Part shown: positions 1 to 8,728 of the stretch, one piece after another
Position numbering within the stretch: position 1 is the stretch's first letter
Layout: each line of letters starts with the position of its first letter
DNA from: Bernardetia sp. ABR2-2B
GTDB lineage: Bacteria; Bacteroidota; Bacteroidia; Cytophagales; Bernardetiaceae
NCBI RefSeq assembly: GCF_037126435.1
Contig: NZ_CP147020.1
Coordinates: 4,291,001 to 4,355,000 of the forward strand
Reading direction: 5' to 3'
Length of the DNA: 64,000 nucleotides
Made by a program: the position numbers and the translations under genes
The notes under the pieces: model-generated
Databases searched by the model: none
What the model was told of the DNA's origin: nothing
What the model saw: the letters and a program-made list of their open reading frames with translations, nothing else

Positions 1-259
1 TGCTTCAATGTTTGATTGGTTGGAAAAATTAGCTAGAACAGGAAATCCAAATTCGGCTTCTGATACAGGCGTAGGTGCAATTTGTGTACGTGCTGCTTTG
101 CGTGGAGCTTACTTGAATGTAAAGATTAATGCTGCTTCTTTTGATGATATGACTTTTATTGAAGAAAGTTTAGAAAAAGCAAAAGCCTACCACAAAACAG
201 CAAAAAAAGGAGAAAAAAAGGTCTTGAAAATTGTCAAAAAAGCTATTGAGGAAATGTAA
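1..259 (+). CDS. Formimidoyl-THF cyclodeaminase / methenyl-THF cyclohydrolase family, C-terminal end (partial)
   Basis: The reading frame is open from the window edge (first full codon at base 2), so this is the 3' end of a gene that starts upstream. The stretch GNPNSASDTGVGA followed by RAALRGAYLNVKINA matches the conserved C-terminal part of the cyclodeaminase domain of FTCD/FchA proteins, all-helical enzymes that convert formimino- or methenyl-tetrahydrofolate in the cytoplasm. The last ~35 residues are a lysine-rich helix, as expected at the family's C-terminus. The convergent neighbour is metF, also a folate one-carbon enzyme, which fits. Whether the missing part includes a formiminotransferase domain cannot be seen. 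Confidence 0.8.
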   Translation, partial: ASMFDWLEKLARTGNPNSASDTGVGAICVRAALRGAYLNVKINAASFDDMTFIEESLEKAKAYHKTAKKGEKKVLKIVKKAIEEM

Positions 260-299
260 AGGTTATAGTAATATTTACAGGTTATTTTACAAATAAATC

Positions 300-337
300 A
301 AAAGACCATTTCAAGTTTACCTTTGAAGTGGTCTTTT
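300..337. terminator. Bidirectional hairpin terminator
   Basis: The arms 300-314 (AAAAGACCATTTCAA) and 323-337 (TTGAAGTGGTCTTTT) pair over 15 positions with one wobble and carry A/T runs on both sides. It lies between the convergent cyclodeaminase and metF genes and can serve both. Confidence 0.8.
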
Positions 338-385
338 GTAATTTTACTCTTACGTTTTAGTGTGAGAAAATGTATACCCGATGCC

Positions 386-419
386 GTTGTTGGTGTTTTA
401 GCGAAGCGACACCAACAAC
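386..419 (+). repeat. Dispersed palindromic repeat, copy 1
   Basis: GTTGTTGGTGT (386-396) and ACACCAACAAC (409-419) form a perfect 11-bp inverted repeat around the centre TTTAGCGAAGCG. The same unit occurs at 2293, 7798, 12900 and 49896. It lies between the shared terminator and the metF stop codon and has no U-tract of its own, so it looks like a REP-type repeat rather than a second terminator. Confidence 0.8.
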
Positions 420-432
420 CACTCAAATCAAT

Positions 433-1389
433 TTAAAATAATTGAGCTGCAATTTTTTCAGTAGCTCCCGAACGTCCCATTGTATAATAATGAAGACAGG
501 GCGCACCTTTCTCAATCAGTTCTTTTGATTGCTGCACAGCCCATTCTATTCCTATTTCCACAACAGCTTTATTATCTTTACAAGCAGAAACTGCAGTTAC
601 CAAATCATCGGGAATATCAATATGAAAAATACGTGGCAAAACACTTAGTTGCTTTTTTGTTGTAAAAGGTTTTAAACCAGGAATAATTGGAACATTGATT
701 CCGACTTCTCTACATTTTTCTACAAACTCAAAATATTTTGCATTATTGAAAAACATTTGAGTAACAATATATTCTGCACCTGCATCTACTTTTGCTTTTA
801 AGTAAGCCAAATCACTATTCAGATTGGGAGATTCGAAGTGTTTTTCAGGATAACCAGCCACACCAATACAAAAATTTGTTGGAATTGGGTGATGCAAATC
901 ATCATCGATATAATTCCCTTCATTCATATTTACAATTTGTCCAATTAAATCAACGGCATAATTATGTCCATCTTTTTCTGGAATAAAAGAACCCTCTGAT
1001 TTGACAGCATCTCCACGAAGAGCAAGGACGTTTTCAATACCTAAAAAAGACAAATCTATAAGAGCATTTTCAGTTTCTTCTTTTGAAAAGCCTCCACAAA
1101 TGATATGAGGAACAGCATCTACTTGATAACGATTCATAATAGCTGCACAAATACCAACTGTACCAGGGCGTTTGCGAGTTACCTTTTTCTCTAAAAGTCC
1201 TTCTCCACGTGTTTTATACACATACTCTTCTCTGTGATAAGTAACATCAACAAAAGGAGGATTAAATTCCATCAATGGGTTCATTGCATCAAAAATGGAC
1301 TGAATACTTTCACCTTTGAGTGGGGGAATAAGTTCAAATGAAAAGAGAGTTTTTCCTTTGTTTTCGTTTAAATGTTCAATTACTTTCAA
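433..1389 (-). CDS. metF: Methylenetetrahydrofolate reductase
   Basis: This 318-residue protein has the typical length of bacterial MetF, the FAD enzyme that reduces 5,10-methylene-THF to 5-methyl-THF for methionine synthesis. It starts with the family's FSFELIPP strand, containing the catalytic Glu, and continues with VDVTYH, the ALRGD loop and the FCIGVAGYPEKH and TQMFF motifs that line the flavin and folate site of the TIM barrel. The end of a folate cyclodeaminase gene converges on it, so two one-carbon genes sit side by side. A -7-like TATATTTG lies about 105 bases upstream on this strand. Nothing is missing. Confidence 0.96.
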   Translation of the reverse strand: MKVIEHLNENKGKTLFSFELIPPLKGESIQSIFDAMNPLMEFNPPFVDVTYHREEYVYKTRGEGLLEKKVTRKRPGTVGICAAIMNRYQVDAVPHIICGGFSKEETENALIDLSFLGIENVLALRGDAVKSEGSFIPEKDGHNYAVDLIGQIVNMNEGNYIDDDLHHPIPTNFCIGVAGYPEKHFESPNLNSDLAYLKAKVDAGAEYIVTQMFFNNAKYFEFVEKCREVGINVPIIPGLKPFTTKKQLSVLPRIFHIDIPDDLVTAVSACKDNKAVVEIGIEWAVQQSKELIEKGAPCLHYYTMGRSGATEKIAAQLF

Positions 1390-1493
1390 TGCTGTTCTGT
1401 TTTAGAGTAAGATAGATGATAAAGAAGATGAAAAAAATATTATTTTAGTCTTAGAATATTGTGTGAGATATGTTTGTTTGATTTAGTAGGCTA

Positions 1494-1501
1494 CAAATAT
1501 A
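1494..1501 (-). promoter_or_regulatory. Candidate metF promoter (-7 element)
   Basis: Read on the minus strand this is TATATTTG, an exact match to the Bacteroidota TAnnTTTG element, about 105 bases before the metF start. No good TTTG -33 element is seen at the expected distance, so the call is tentative. Confidence 0.4.
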
Positions 1502-1625
1502 CAACTTACAACTTATTTAATTAAATTTGTTTTACAGAAAAAAAGTGCCAAAGCAGAATTTTTATTTAAAAAAGACTGGTTTTTACTTTTTTGTCTATCT
1601 TCTAAAATCTAATTTCTAAATTTTT

Positions 1626-2192
1626 ATGAACCCTTGTGTAATTTGGTTTATTGGTCTTTCAGGTGCTGGTAAAACAACGCTTTCAGACGCTCTTTTTGAA
1701 GAATTAAAGAACAAATATACTTCTGTTCTGCTCAAAAAATTAGATGGTGATTTGCTTCGAAATGGTCTTAACAATAATCTTGGATTTTCTTTAACAGACC
1801 GAAATGAAAATATTCGTCGTTCGGCAGAGGTAGCCAAACTTTTTTATGAAACTGGTTTTGTTGTTTTGGCTTCTTTTATTACTCCTACTCATCAAAATCA
1901 AAAAACTATTGATGAGATTTTTCAACAAAAGGAAAATTCTGAAATAAAAAACTTATTCAGAATTTTTATCGATTGTCCTTTAGAAACATGTGAACAAAGA
2001 GATGTAAAAGGACTTTACAAAAAAGCACGTACAGGCGAAATAAAAGAGTTTACAGGAATTAGTAGTCCTTTTGAAAAACCGTTGCTAAGTCAGACAGATT
2101 TAATTATTGATAGCAGCAAACATACAGTTAAAGAAAGTATAGGACTTATTTTGGATAAATTAGAAGAAAAAGGGTTTTTGCAAAAAGTATAG
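1626..2192 (+). CDS. cysC: Adenylyl-sulfate (APS) kinase
   Basis: APS kinase phosphorylates adenosine 5'-phosphosulfate to PAPS, the donor for sulfotransferases and for some sulfate-reduction routes. The Walker A loop GLSGAGKTT is at residues 10-18, followed by DGD (about 41-43), RNENIRR (about 59-65) and the lid/substrate motif RDVKGLYKKARTGEI, with FTGISSPFE near the end. At 188 residues it is a stand-alone kinase of normal length. No cysD, cysN or cysH lies nearby, so its context is unusual. The product of PAPS use, PAP, is a known substrate of NrnA-type phosphatases, and an nrnA-like gene is at 28.2 kb. Confidence 0.93.
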   Translation: MNPCVIWFIGLSGAGKTTLSDALFEELKNKYTSVLLKKLDGDLLRNGLNNNLGFSLTDRNENIRRSAEVAKLFYETGFVVLASFITPTHQNQKTIDEIFQQKENSEIKNLFRIFIDCPLETCEQRDVKGLYKKARTGEIKEFTGISSPFEKPLLSQTDLIIDSSKHTVKESIGLILDKLEEKGFLQKV

Positions 2193-2292
2193 CTTACTAT
2201 TTGAATAAATAAAAGCTAGAATACTAGAAATTTTGAAAAAAAATGCTACTTTGTGATAGGATTCTAAAAATATCTAAAGAATACTCTTCGTC

Positions 2293-2338
2293 TTTGTTAG
2301 TGTTTTAGCGAATGTTTTAGCGTGGCGACACTAACAAA
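2293..2338 (+). repeat. Dispersed palindromic repeat, copy 2 (with internal duplication)
   Basis: TTTGTTAGTGT (2293-2303) and ACACTAACAAA (2328-2338) form a perfect 11-bp inverted repeat. The centre holds TGTTTTAGCG twice in tandem, so this copy is 12 bases longer in the loop than the others. It lies between cysC and the next gene, about 60 bases before that gene's start. Confidence 0.75.
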
Positions 2339-2401
2339 ATATTAAACTTCAATACTCGTATTGAATCTTATTTCCCATTTTGTATAAAAAATACTGTTAC
2401 T

Positions 2402-3049
2402 ATGAGTTTGCTCAAAAACCTTATCAATAAATTCCAACAACTTTTTAGTGGTTCGGCTGCTCCAAGTCCAGATTCAAGTAGAGCTACACAAGCAAGACAA
2501 CAGCTTTTTGTGGCAATTTTGGAAGCCTGTGATGATGGAATTATCACAACTGATGAAATGTCTGATGTGAGAGCATTACAAGCTAGGCTAGGAATGTCTG
2601 ATTCAGAACTCAACAGCATTAAAATCCAAGTTTTACAAAATCTCATTGATAGAGTAATGGAAGATAATATTGTTACTGAAGAGGAAATGGACTTTATCGA
2701 ACAAATAGAAATTGACCTCCAACTTGGAGTTGCTGATTCTTTAAAAATAAAAGGAGATATCGAAAGAGTACGAAGAATGTACAAACGTTCGAAGTCTGTT
2801 GGTGGAGATGAATTTGATGATGATGATTTTTTTGACGATGATAACGACGACTACGATGAAGACTATGACGATACAGAATATGATGATGATGAGGGAATAG
2901 ACATCGGAGATGCTGCTGCAATAGCTACTGCTGTGGGTGTAGGTGCAGTTTTGGCAGATGAGTTGTCTGAAAGTGACGCAGAAGAAAATGCAGTTGAAGA
3001 AGGTAGTGAAGATGCTAATGAAACAGAAAATTTCTCTGACGAATCATAG
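2402..3049 (+). CDS. Unknown protein with an EF-hand/TerB-like helical N-terminus and an acidic tail
   Basis: I do not recognise this 215-residue protein. Residues about 30-125 are helical and contain two similar acidic segments, DDGIITTDEMSDV and EDNIVTEEEMDFI, about 45 residues apart. Their form resembles an EF-hand-like or TerB-like duplicated helical unit. Residues about 135-165 are almost entirely Asp, Glu and Tyr, followed by a short Ala/Val-rich hydrophobic stretch (DAAAIATAVGVGAVLA) and another acidic, Ser-rich tail. There is no signal peptide. The acidic tract could bind divalent cations, but this is inference. It is read alone, before a histidine kinase gene 307 bases downstream. 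Confidence 0.7.
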   Translation: MSLLKNLINKFQQLFSGSAAPSPDSSRATQARQQLFVAILEACDDGIITTDEMSDVRALQARLGMSDSELNSIKIQVLQNLIDRVMEDNIVTEEEMDFIEQIEIDLQLGVADSLKIKGDIERVRRMYKRSKSVGGDEFDDDDFFDDDNDDYDEDYDDTEYDDDEGIDIGDAAAIATAVGVGAVLADELSESDAEENAVEEGSEDANETENFSDES

Positions 3050-3356
3050 AATAAAGTTTTTATAGTTAGTCTAAGGATTAATTATTTGTGAATTCTAAGA
3101 AAGTACAAAAGTCCTAATTTATCATACAGCTAACAACATTTTTTATTCAAGGTTAAGCAAGTTATGCCTTTACTATTTTAAAGCGCAACAATTTTTGTGG
3201 TTTAGTGTTTAGTTACAGCAAACATTATATTTTTAATGCTCATTAATTAATCTAGGCTTATTTTTTGCAATATTTCTATTCAAAATAATTGGTAAGCAAC
3301 TCTTACGAATATCCTGCTCTATTTTTCGATATTTTTATTTACTATTTTTTCAACTT
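3050..3356. other. Gene-free spacer
   Basis: This AT-rich spacer has no convincing ORF or hairpin terminator. The only notable sequence is AAAATAATTGGTAA at 3282-3295, which recurs at 8075-8088 upstream of a response-regulator gene. Confidence 0.6.
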
Positions 3357-4868
3357 ATGATTCCAGCACCTTTACCAAGTAATGAAAACGAACGATTAAA
3401 TGCTCTTTTGCGCTATGAAGTAATGGATACTGATTCTGAAAAAGAATTTGATGATTTGGTAAAACTCGCTTCTCAAATATGTGAGTCTGAAATTTCTTTG
3501 GTTTCTCTTATTGATTCTGAACGTCAATGGTTTAAAGCAAAAGTAGGTTTAGATGCTGCTGAAACGCATAGAGATATGGCATTTTGCGCTCACGCAATTC
3601 TTCAAGATGACGTTTTTGAAGTAGAAAATGCGCTTGAAGACGAGCGTTTTCATGATAATCCTTTAGTCGCAGATAAAGATGGTTTGAATATTCGTTTTTA
3701 TGCAGGAATGCCTCTCAAAAATCCAGAAGGACTAAATTTGGGAACGCTCTGCGTAATTGATAATGTTCCTAAAAAACTAACAGAAGCCCAAAAATTTGCT
3801 CTCAAAACACTAGGAAGTCAAGTAGTAACACAGTTAGAACTACGTCTTAAATTTAGAGATTTACAAGAAGAAATGAAGAAAGTACAGGCTGCTCAAAGAC
3901 AGCTTGTAGAAACAGAAAAAATGGCAACATTAGGGCAACTTGCTGCCAATGTAGCGCACGAAATAAATACTCCTTTAGGAGCAATTCGTTCTTCAGCTGA
4001 CAATTCAGTAATTACGATGAACGAACTTTTGCCTCGCCTTGCAGGTTTTTTGCAAGGGTTATCGCAAGAAAAATCAATTGTTTTTAATAATTTAATAGAA
4101 TATTCGGCAAGTGCTAAGAGTAACTTCTCCTCTAGGGAAAAACGAGCTGTAAAATATGAGTTAATAGAAAAACTAGAAGAACAAAATATTGATGATGCAA
4201 ATACAATTGCTGATTATATAGTAGAATTAGGATTGTATAATAATCCAGAACTTTATGAACCTTTGTTAGAAACAGAAAATCCTTGTTATACTTTTAAGGT
4301 AGCCCATCAGTTATCAGCAATTGCCAAAAATAACAAAACAATAAAGTTAGCTACTGATAAAGCTTCCAAAATTATATTTGCCCTCAAAAACTTTTCTCGT
4401 CAAAATCAAACAGGACAACAAGCAAAAGTAAATATCAATGCTACTATTGAGGATACGATTACTCTTTATGAAAATCAATTCAAACATGGCATAAATCTAC
4501 AGCTTCATCTTGAAGAAATTCCTGAGTTCATGGGCTATCCAGATGAATTAGTACAAGTTTGGACAAATCTTATTCATAATGCTATTCAAGCTATGAAAAG
4601 TAAAGGCGAACTAACCATAACGACAAAGTTAAAAGCAAATTCTCAAAACAAAAAGATACATCTTTCCGTAACAGATACAGGTGCAGGTATCCCAAAAGAT
4701 ATACAAAAAAAAGTATTTAATCCTTTCTTTACTACAAAAAGAGAAGGTGAAGGAAGTGGATTAGGATTAGATATTACCAAAAAAATAGTGGAAAAACACA
4801 ATGGTAAAATTTGGTTTGAAACACAAGAAAATAAAGGAACTACTTTTTTTGTAGAATTACCACTATAA
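3357..4868 (+). CDS. GAF-domain sensor histidine kinase with a helical insert next to the phospho-acceptor helix
   Basis: This 503-residue soluble kinase has a GAF domain (about 20-165, with typical FCAHAI and FYAGMPL segments), a coiled-coil linker (about 165-190), and an H-box with His201 in NVAHEINTPLGAI. An unusual helical insert of ~130 residues (about 215-345, including the SREKR segment) separates this from the second dimerisation helix, which contains KIIFALKNFSR. The ATPase domain has the N-box (NLIHNAIQAM), DTGAGIP, a PFFTTK F-box and GSGLGLDI. No membrane segment is present, so it should sense a cytoplasmic signal. A receiver-only protein follows 235 bases downstream and is a natural phospho-acceptor candidate. 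The ligand is unknown. Confidence 0.92.
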   Translation: MIPAPLPSNENERLNALLRYEVMDTDSEKEFDDLVKLASQICESEISLVSLIDSERQWFKAKVGLDAAETHRDMAFCAHAILQDDVFEVENALEDERFHDNPLVADKDGLNIRFYAGMPLKNPEGLNLGTLCVIDNVPKKLTEAQKFALKTLGSQVVTQLELRLKFRDLQEEMKKVQAAQRQLVETEKMATLGQLAANVAHEINTPLGAIRSSADNSVITMNELLPRLAGFLQGLSQEKSIVFNNLIEYSASAKSNFSSREKRAVKYELIEKLEEQNIDDANTIADYIVELGLYNNPELYEPLLETENPCYTFKVAHQLSAIAKNNKTIKLATDKASKIIFALKNFSRQNQTGQQAKVNINATIEDTITLYENQFKHGINLQLHLEEIPEFMGYPDELVQVWTNLIHNAIQAMKSKGELTITTKLKANSQNKKIHLSVTDTGAGIPKDIQKKVFNPFFTTKREGEGSGLGLDITKKIVEKHNGKIWFETQENKGTTFFVELPL

Positions 4869-5051
4869 GTAAATAGAAGTAACTATTTCTAATCAAATTT
4901 TTTTACTCAAAAAGATAAGTCTAGTTTAAAAATAGGAACTAACTAACAATTAATCAGTAGGTTATCTCAACCTGTGCACTTGAAATTATTCAATATGCAT
5001 CATTTTATTACTACGTGTCTTGTTCTTGATGTCATAAAGATATAATTTTTT

Positions 5052-5059
5052 TAACTTTG
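5052..5059 (+). promoter_or_regulatory. Candidate promoter (-7 element) for the response regulator
   Basis: TAACTTTG matches the Bacteroidota TAnnTTTG element and lies 44 bases before the start codon at 5104. The nearest upstream TTG is slightly too far away, so only the -7 part is well supported. Confidence 0.45.
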
Positions 5060-5103
5060 AAAAACTATTATCAATTCCAAAAACGATTCAAAATTCTTAT
5101 TTT

Positions 5104-5517
5104 ATGGCAAAAGCAAAAAAGACAAAAGCGATTCTTTGCGTAGATGATGACCACATTATCTTAGGCAGTCTCAAGATTCAATTAATGCAAGAGTTTAATG
5201 ACGATTTTATTATCGAAACAGCAGAAAGTGGAGACGAGGCATTAGAAATTCTTGATTTTCTAACAGAAAGAAATATCAATACATTAGTTATCATTACAGA
5301 CTGGCTAATGCCTGAAATGAAAGGTGATGAGCTTTTGGTAGAAGTAAATAAACAATTTCCGAAAGTAGGTAAAATAATGCTATCAGGACAAGCAGAAGAA
5401 GAAGCTATTCAAACAGCTTTTGAAGAGGGAAATATGCACTTTTTCTTATCCAAACCTTGGGATAAAAAAGAACTAATAGATAAAATTTATAAATCTGTTG
5501 AGATGATAAATGCCTAG
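5104..5517 (+). CDS. Single-domain response regulator
   Basis: This 137-residue receiver domain has no output domain. The acidic pocket is Asp15/Asp16, the phospho-acceptor is Asp66 (ITDWLMPEMKG), the switch Ser is at 94 (MLSGQA) and the conserved Lys is at 117 (LSKPWD). The KPWD ending is common in receivers of the RpfG/HD-GYP and hybrid-kinase groups. It follows the GAF kinase and is probably its partner, although it has its own promoter-like sequence. With no effector domain, it must act by protein-protein contact or as a phosphorelay intermediate. Confidence 0.9.
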   Translation: MAKAKKTKAILCVDDDHIILGSLKIQLMQEFNDDFIIETAESGDEALEILDFLTERNINTLVIITDWLMPEMKGDELLVEVNKQFPKVGKIMLSGQAEEEAIQTAFEEGNMHFFLSKPWDKKELIDKIYKSVEMINA

Positions 5518-5540
5518 TTGTCTCTCATAAAATAAAAGTA

Positions 5541-5579
5541 AAAGGTTTGACATACTAATCAGTAGGTCAGACCTTTTTT
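5541..5579 (+). terminator. Hairpin terminator
   Basis: An AAAGGTTTGAC arm pairs with GTCAGACCTTT across a short loop and is followed by a T-run. It lies 24 bases after the response-regulator stop codon and before dnaG. Confidence 0.7.
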
Positions 5580-5650
5580 ATTGACTTCTGATAACTCTTT
5601 GATAACTCTCATTTTTAGCTAAAATAATTACTTTTTTGTAATTTTACATT

Positions 5651-7765
5651 ATGTCTATTCCATCACACATCATCGACGAAATAAGAGATAATGCCCACAT
5701 TGAAGAAGTAGTGGGAGATTTTGTTACGCTCAAAAAGCAAGGAGCTAGTTTCAAAGCCTGTTGTCCCTTTCATCAAGAAAAAACACCTTCTTTTGTCGTT
5801 ACTCCAAGTAAAGGAATTTTTAAGTGCTTTGGTTGTGGGAAAGGAGGAGACAGTATTACTTTTGTGATGGAACACGAGAGTATGAGTTATCCTGAAGCCT
5901 TGCGTTTTTTGGCAGGAAAATACAGCATTACAATTCCAGAAGAGAATGAAGCGAGTGATGAAGCTAAGGAAGAGCAAAGACACAAAGAAAGCCTTTTAAT
6001 TGTACTTGCATTTGCACAAAAATTTTATACCGAAAATCTCAAGAATACAGACGAAGGAAAGTCTGTTGGAGGAAGTTATTTTAGAGAGCGTGGGTTTATA
6101 CAAAAAACACAAGAAAAATTTGAGCTAGGTTATGCGTTTGACGAGTGGGATTCTATCTTAAAAGCTGCAATAGAAAAAGGACACAGCAACCAGTTTTTGG
6201 AAGATACAGGACTGATAATAAAAAAAGAAGATAGGAATTACGACCGTTTTCGTGGGCGTGTAATGTTTCCAATTCATAATGTTTCGGGCAGGACAATTGG
6301 TTTTGGTGCAAGAGCTTTGAAAAAAGACCAACAACCTAAATATCTCAATAGTCCAGAAACAGAAGTTTATCAAAAAAGCCATGTTCTTTACGGAATTTTT
6401 CAAGCCAAAAATGCCATTCGTAAAGAAGAAAATTGTTATTTAGTAGAAGGATATACAGATGTAATCGGATTGCATCAAGCAGGTATTGAAAATGTAGTGG
6501 CAAGTTCGGGTACTTCGCTTACAGATGGACAAATAAATCTTCTAAAACGATTTACTGACCGTGTAACTCTTCTTTTTGATGGTGATAAAGCAGGTCTAAA
6601 GGCTGCCATTCGTGGAATAGATATTATCTTAGAGCAAGGTTTGGATGTTCAAGCTGTTGTTTTGCCAGAAGGACACGACCCAGATACGTTTGTTACAGAA
6701 CAAGGAGGAGATAAAACTAAAATATATTTGGAAAGCAAAGCTCAGAATTTTTTGCGTTTCAAGTATCAAGTTTTAGTTCCTGATAAAGATGACCCAATAG
6801 CTAGAGCAAGTGCATTGAAAGAGCTTTGCCAAACGATTGCTGTTGTACCTGATGTTTTTAAGCGTTCTTTATTAAATAAAGAATTGGCACACTGGATGGA
6901 AATAAGTGAGCAAGATGTTATTTTAGAAACAAATAAGTTTATTCATAAAAGAGCAGAACAAAAGCTAAAGGAAAAAGAGCGAGAAAAAAATAGACAGCAA
7001 AGAGAAAGACAACAAAATAGAAATAGTCAAACTTCTGCTCAAAATAATACGCAAACAAACTCAACTCTTGATGAGCTTGGTTATTTTCCACCTTCAGAAT
7101 ATGCACAGATAGGGTATGAACAAGGGTTTCAAAATGAACCTAACTACGAAGAATTAGCAGGACAAGCTATCAATTTATCAGAATTGGAAGCTGCATTTAA
7201 TCCTCAACCAAAAAAAGAAGAAAAAGAACTTACTGTTTTTCGTCAATATGAAGATGAAATTACACGTCTGATGATTCGTTATGGACACCAAACTATTGCA
7301 GGAGGAGAATATATTTGTGATTATATTTTGGAAGAAATAAGTGAAATTCCATCGCTTAATCCGTCTTACTCACAGCTTCGAATTATTTATGAAAATGCAC
7401 GAATAAATGATATTAAAATTTCTTATCAAGAACTATTGACAGATTTTATTCAGAATGATGAGAAATTAATTCAAATCGTTACAGGGTTTTTGACAGATTC
7501 TTCACAGATTAGCCCAAACTGGGAAAAGCGTATGCAACTTGTCATTCCTAACGAAGAACAACAATTAGCTACAATTATTCCTCAAACTATTTTACACCTA
7601 AAAAGAGTTTTTTTGAAAGGTGTTTTGAATGAAAACTTACGCAAAATCAAAAAAGCAAATAACCAAAGCCAAGAGGAGATAGAAAAATTAATGCTTATTT
7701 ATCAAGAACTTAAAGCACAAGAGATTCAAATCTCTAATGAATTAGGAATTGTTATTCATAAATAA
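5651..7765 (+). CDS. dnaG: DNA primase
   Basis: DnaG makes the RNA primers for the replisome. The CHC2 zinc-binding domain is at the N-terminus (Cys38, His41, Cys59, Cys62 in CPFH...FKCFGCG). The catalytic core contains the conserved RFRGRVMFPI segment and the TOPRIM motifs VEGYTDVIGLHQAG, SSGTSLT and LLFDGDKAG. A low-complexity Gln/Glu/Lys/Asn linker (about 435-480) leads to a divergent helicase-binding C-terminal domain. At 704 residues it is longer than the E. coli protein, chiefly through the linker, as in other Bacteroidota. A palindromic repeat element abuts the stop codon. Confidence 0.97.
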   Translation: MSIPSHIIDEIRDNAHIEEVVGDFVTLKKQGASFKACCPFHQEKTPSFVVTPSKGIFKCFGCGKGGDSITFVMEHESMSYPEALRFLAGKYSITIPEENEASDEAKEEQRHKESLLIVLAFAQKFYTENLKNTDEGKSVGGSYFRERGFIQKTQEKFELGYAFDEWDSILKAAIEKGHSNQFLEDTGLIIKKEDRNYDRFRGRVMFPIHNVSGRTIGFGARALKKDQQPKYLNSPETEVYQKSHVLYGIFQAKNAIRKEENCYLVEGYTDVIGLHQAGIENVVASSGTSLTDGQINLLKRFTDRVTLLFDGDKAGLKAAIRGIDIILEQGLDVQAVVLPEGHDPDTFVTEQGGDKTKIYLESKAQNFLRFKYQVLVPDKDDPIARASALKELCQTIAVVPDVFKRSLLNKELAHWMEISEQDVILETNKFIHKRAEQKLKEKEREKNRQQRERQQNRNSQTSAQNNTQTNSTLDELGYFPPSEYAQIGYEQGFQNEPNYEELAGQAINLSELEAAFNPQPKKEEKELTVFRQYEDEITRLMIRYGHQTIAGGEYICDYILEEISEIPSLNPSYSQLRIIYENARINDIKISYQELLTDFIQNDEKLIQIVTGFLTDSSQISPNWEKRMQLVIPNEEQQLATIIPQTILHLKRVFLKGVLNENLRKIKKANNQSQEEIEKLMLIYQELKAQEIQISNELGIVIHK

Positions 7766-7907
7766 GAAGTTGTTTAAGAATGGGCTTTGTAGATATATTT
7801 GTTGGTGTCGCTACGCTAAAACACCAACAAAGGCTGTGTTATTTTTCCTTAGAACTGGGTTTGCAAACCCAGTTCTAAGGAAAAATGAGTATTCTTAAAC
7901 AACTTCT
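7765..7907. mobile_element. 143-bp composite palindromic element with terminal inverted repeats (MITE-like)
   Basis: The ends are 17-bp perfect inverted repeats, AGAAGTTGTTTAAGAAT (7765-7781) and ATTCTTAAACAACTTCT (7891-7907). Inside are two further palindromes. One is copy 3 of the dispersed repeat (7798-7831, inverted relative to copies 1, 2 and 5). The other is a perfect 46-bp palindrome without a loop at 7841-7886, with half-site ATTTTTCCTTAGAACTGGGT plus TTG. It carries no ORF and has no clear target-site duplication. It abuts the dnaG stop codon and could also act as a terminator. The MITE label is an inference from the shape and from the partial second copy at 12848. Confidence 0.65.
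7798..7831 (-). repeat. Dispersed palindromic repeat, copy 3
   Basis: TTTGTTGGTGT (7798-7808) and ACACCAACAAA (7821-7831) pair perfectly. The centre, read on the minus strand, is TTTAGCGTAGCG, so this copy is inverted relative to copies 1, 2 and 5. It is nested in the 143-bp element. Confidence 0.8.
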
Positions 7908-8173
7908 AAGATTCTTTTTGAAAAAAAACTTTATTCTACTTATTTAATTATAATAATTGAATAAAAAATTTTGCATTTTGGTAAAAGTAGTGTAGATTTG
8001 AGAACAAACAAATCATTTTTTGATATTGAATTAAAAAATAACGTAGAAAAATACAATTACATAAAAAATTATAGAAAATAATTGGTAACCAGTTAGTACG
8101 GTATTTGATTACCTTTTTAATTAAGTTATTTTCTAATTTTCATTTACCATCTTATCACTCAAATATATTTACT

Positions 8174-8551
8174 ATGGGTTCTAAAAAAATACTTATTGCA
8201 GAAGATAGTTCTGTAATTCAAAACATTACTCGCAAAGTATTGCAGTTTCAAAACTATGAAATAGACACAGCAAAAGATGGTTTGCAAGTTTTGGAAGCAA
8301 TGGCAATGCAAGATTTTGATGCAATATTAATGGATATTAATATGCCAAAAATGGATGGAATGGAATGTGCCAAAAAAATCCGTGCGATGAGCGACCCTAA
8401 AAAGTCTAAGATTCCAATTATTGCAATTACTGGAAATGCTCGTAATTATACAGCAAAGGATTTCAATGCTGTGGGAATCAATGATTATATGCAAAAGCCT
8501 GTAAATTTTGATGATTTAGTTGAAAAACTATCTTCTTATTTAGATAAATAA
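8174..8551 (+). CDS. Single-domain response regulator
   Basis: This 125-residue receiver has the acidic pair Glu10/Asp11, phospho-acceptor Asp54 (ILMDINMPKMDGM), Thr86 (AITGNAR) and Lys108 (QKPV). An upstream ATG at 8105 would add 23 residues of hydrophobic, non-conserved sequence. The start at 8174 gives a receiver that begins exactly at its first strand, so I chose it. There is no output domain. Receivers of this shape often belong to hybrid-kinase phosphorelays. The upstream region shares the 14-base AAAATAATTGGTAA with the region before the GAF kinase at 3357. Confidence 0.9.
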   Translation: MGSKKILIAEDSSVIQNITRKVLQFQNYEIDTAKDGLQVLEAMAMQDFDAILMDINMPKMDGMECAKKIRAMSDPKKSKIPIIAITGNARNYTAKDFNAVGINDYMQKPVNFDDLVEKLSSYLDK

Positions 8552-8615
8552 ATAAGCCAAAAAATAAAATAAAAAGAGATTTACTTCCAAAATCAGATTT
8601 TATCTCGGTAAAATT

Positions 8616-8656
8616 AAAAACCTTCATCATTCTATTGTAGAATAATGAAGGTTTTT
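8616..8656. terminator. Bidirectional hairpin terminator
   Basis: The arm AAAAACCTTCATCATTCTA pairs with TAGAATAATGAAGGTTTTT with one mismatch and a 3-base loop. It sits between convergent genes and has A/T runs on both sides. Confidence 0.85.
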
Positions 8657-8728
8657 GCTTTCAAAAAAAAAGAGGAACTGTTTTATAAGTATAAGCTAAT
8701 TAATTTCTACATAATCATAAATAAAAAA

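Noticed and set aside
8105-8173. Upstream ATG for the response regulator
   Set aside because: The added 23 residues are not receiver sequence; the domain starts properly at 8174.
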